A DNA stretch of 64,000 nt, from positions 28,966 through 92,965 of the forward strand of contig CAMCYF010000005.1 of the NCBI GenBank assembly GCA_945883825.1, read 5' to 3'. The number at the start of each line of letters is the position of its first letter. Position 1 is the stretch's first letter. The notes under the pieces are model-generated. The model made no database searches, was not told where the DNA came from, and saw only the letters and a list, made by a program, of their open reading frames with translations. Positions 63,482-64,000 of the stretch are shown here, one piece after another. This stretch comes from Chitinophaga pinensis. Lineage in GTDB: Bacteria > Bacteroidota > Bacteroidia > Flavobacteriales_D > Crocinitomicaceae. The translations under genes and the position numbers were made by a program.

Positions 63482-64000
63482 ATGAAAACAAAAAATTTAA
63501 TAATAGGTCTTGGAATTTTGTGTCTTAACGCAGTAGCGTATGCTCAAGGTTTAGAAGGAATAGTAGTTGAAAAATACTACTCAACAGATGCTGCTGACGG
63601 AGCAAATGCTTTGGCTGAAGGATCAATAACTACTTTAAATACTGGTACAACAGTATATAGAGTTTATGTAGATATGGCTGCAGGCTATAAATACTCTCAA
63701 ATTTTTGGTTCTAATGCAAATAATTTAAAAGTTAATACTACAACTAACTTTTTTAATGATCCAAATTATGGTGTAACTATTAATCCTGGAACAGTATCAG
63801 TTAATAATATCAAGAAATATACAATGATGATTGATTCTTGGTTCACTACAGGTGGAGTTGCGGTTGGTAAAGTTGGTGTATTAAAATCAGAAGATACGGA
63901 TGGTTCTCTTGGAAACACACAAGGTATTTTAGCAAATAATGCAGGAGGATGTTTTGGCTTACCTATTAATGGTTCAGGTGCTCAAGATGGTTTTGTTGCA
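63482..64000 (+). CDS. Secreted paralogue, 3' end outside window
   Basis: The frame is open from ATG 63482 to the window end (173 codons). It has a signal peptide (about 1-22, ending AYAQ), then GLEGIVVEKYYSTD, TVYRVYVDMAAGYKYSQIFG and DSWFTTGGVAVGKVGVLKSEDTDG. All align with the preceding protein, so the two are tandem duplicates with clear divergence. Mature proteins both begin GLEGI. It lies 24 bases after its paralogue and may be co-transcribed. Confidence 0.82.
   Translation, partial: MKTKNLIIGLGILCLNAVAYAQGLEGIVVEKYYSTDAADGANALAEGSITTLNTGTTVYRVYVDMAAGYKYSQIFGSNANNLKVNTTTNFFNDPNYGVTINPGTVSVNNIKKYTMMIDSWFTTGGVAVGKVGVLKSEDTDGSLGNTQGILANNAGGCFGLPINGSGAQDGFVA

Overview
The window looks like chromosomal DNA from a low-GC member of the Bacteroidota, most likely Flavobacteriales. 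Three things point there. Gene starts lack Shine-Dalgarno sequences, while many are preceded by the Bacteroidota -7 promoter box TAnnTTTG. The gene families are typical of the phylum: type III glutamine synthetase, BatA membrane protein, DUF1599, DUF3822, DUF5522, DUF6695, YbiT-type ABC-F, and a DnaJ with a reduced zinc finger. Several neighbourhoods also look like phylum-typical synteny. The family or genus (perhaps Crocinitomicaceae) is a guess.

Layout. 1-10.9 kb: the end of a polysaccharide flippase, alaS, a broken ORF6N gene, an O-methyltransferase, a DUF2130 protein, a CoA-type NUDIX hydrolase, type III glutamine synthetase with a possible upstream operator, and small lipid or unknown genes. 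10.8-22 kb: a PLP deaminase-like gene, folP divergent from DUF1599, a DoxX/thioredoxin protein, the tightly packed tpiA-prmA-giant secreted protein-plsY chain, then clpS and a rhomboid protease. 22-26 kb (minus strand): membrane protein, DUF3822, rsmD, coaD and a TlpA-like protein. 26-39.8 kb: a RecD-like helicase, then minus-strand runs with ABC-F, M61 peptidase, a DUF6695 / class V aminotransferase-like / decarboxylase-like trio, a dihydroorotase-like protein lacking metal ligands, BatA and a TPR protein. 39.8-53.2 kb: gyrA divergent from clpC, nitroreductase, grpE-dnaJ, CPBP protease, a NatA/NatB-type ABC exporter, an outer-membrane barrel and Ppx/GppA.

53.2-57.5 kb is the accessory hotspot and the most interesting part. 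A tRNA-Arg(UCG) is followed by two tandem cassettes of almost equal length (1,934 and 1,938 bp). Both have related left ends (a GGTCACAAAG-like core followed at once by a terminator) and related right ends (about 50 bp at about 90% identity, ending in TTTGTGGTC). One carries an AbiEi/AbiEii toxin-antitoxin pair. The other carries a Fic protein whose N-terminal half looks AbiEi-like. No recombinase lies in either. A third, gene-less remnant of about 200 bp may follow.

57.5-64 kb holds secreted proteins: a 1,565-residue multidomain protein with a choice-of-anchor-type propeller, cohesin-like module, five Cys-rich tandem repeats and a dockerin-like C terminus, then two tandem paralogous secreted proteins, the second running off the window. 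Features are placed by reading motifs and ORFs; no database search was run.
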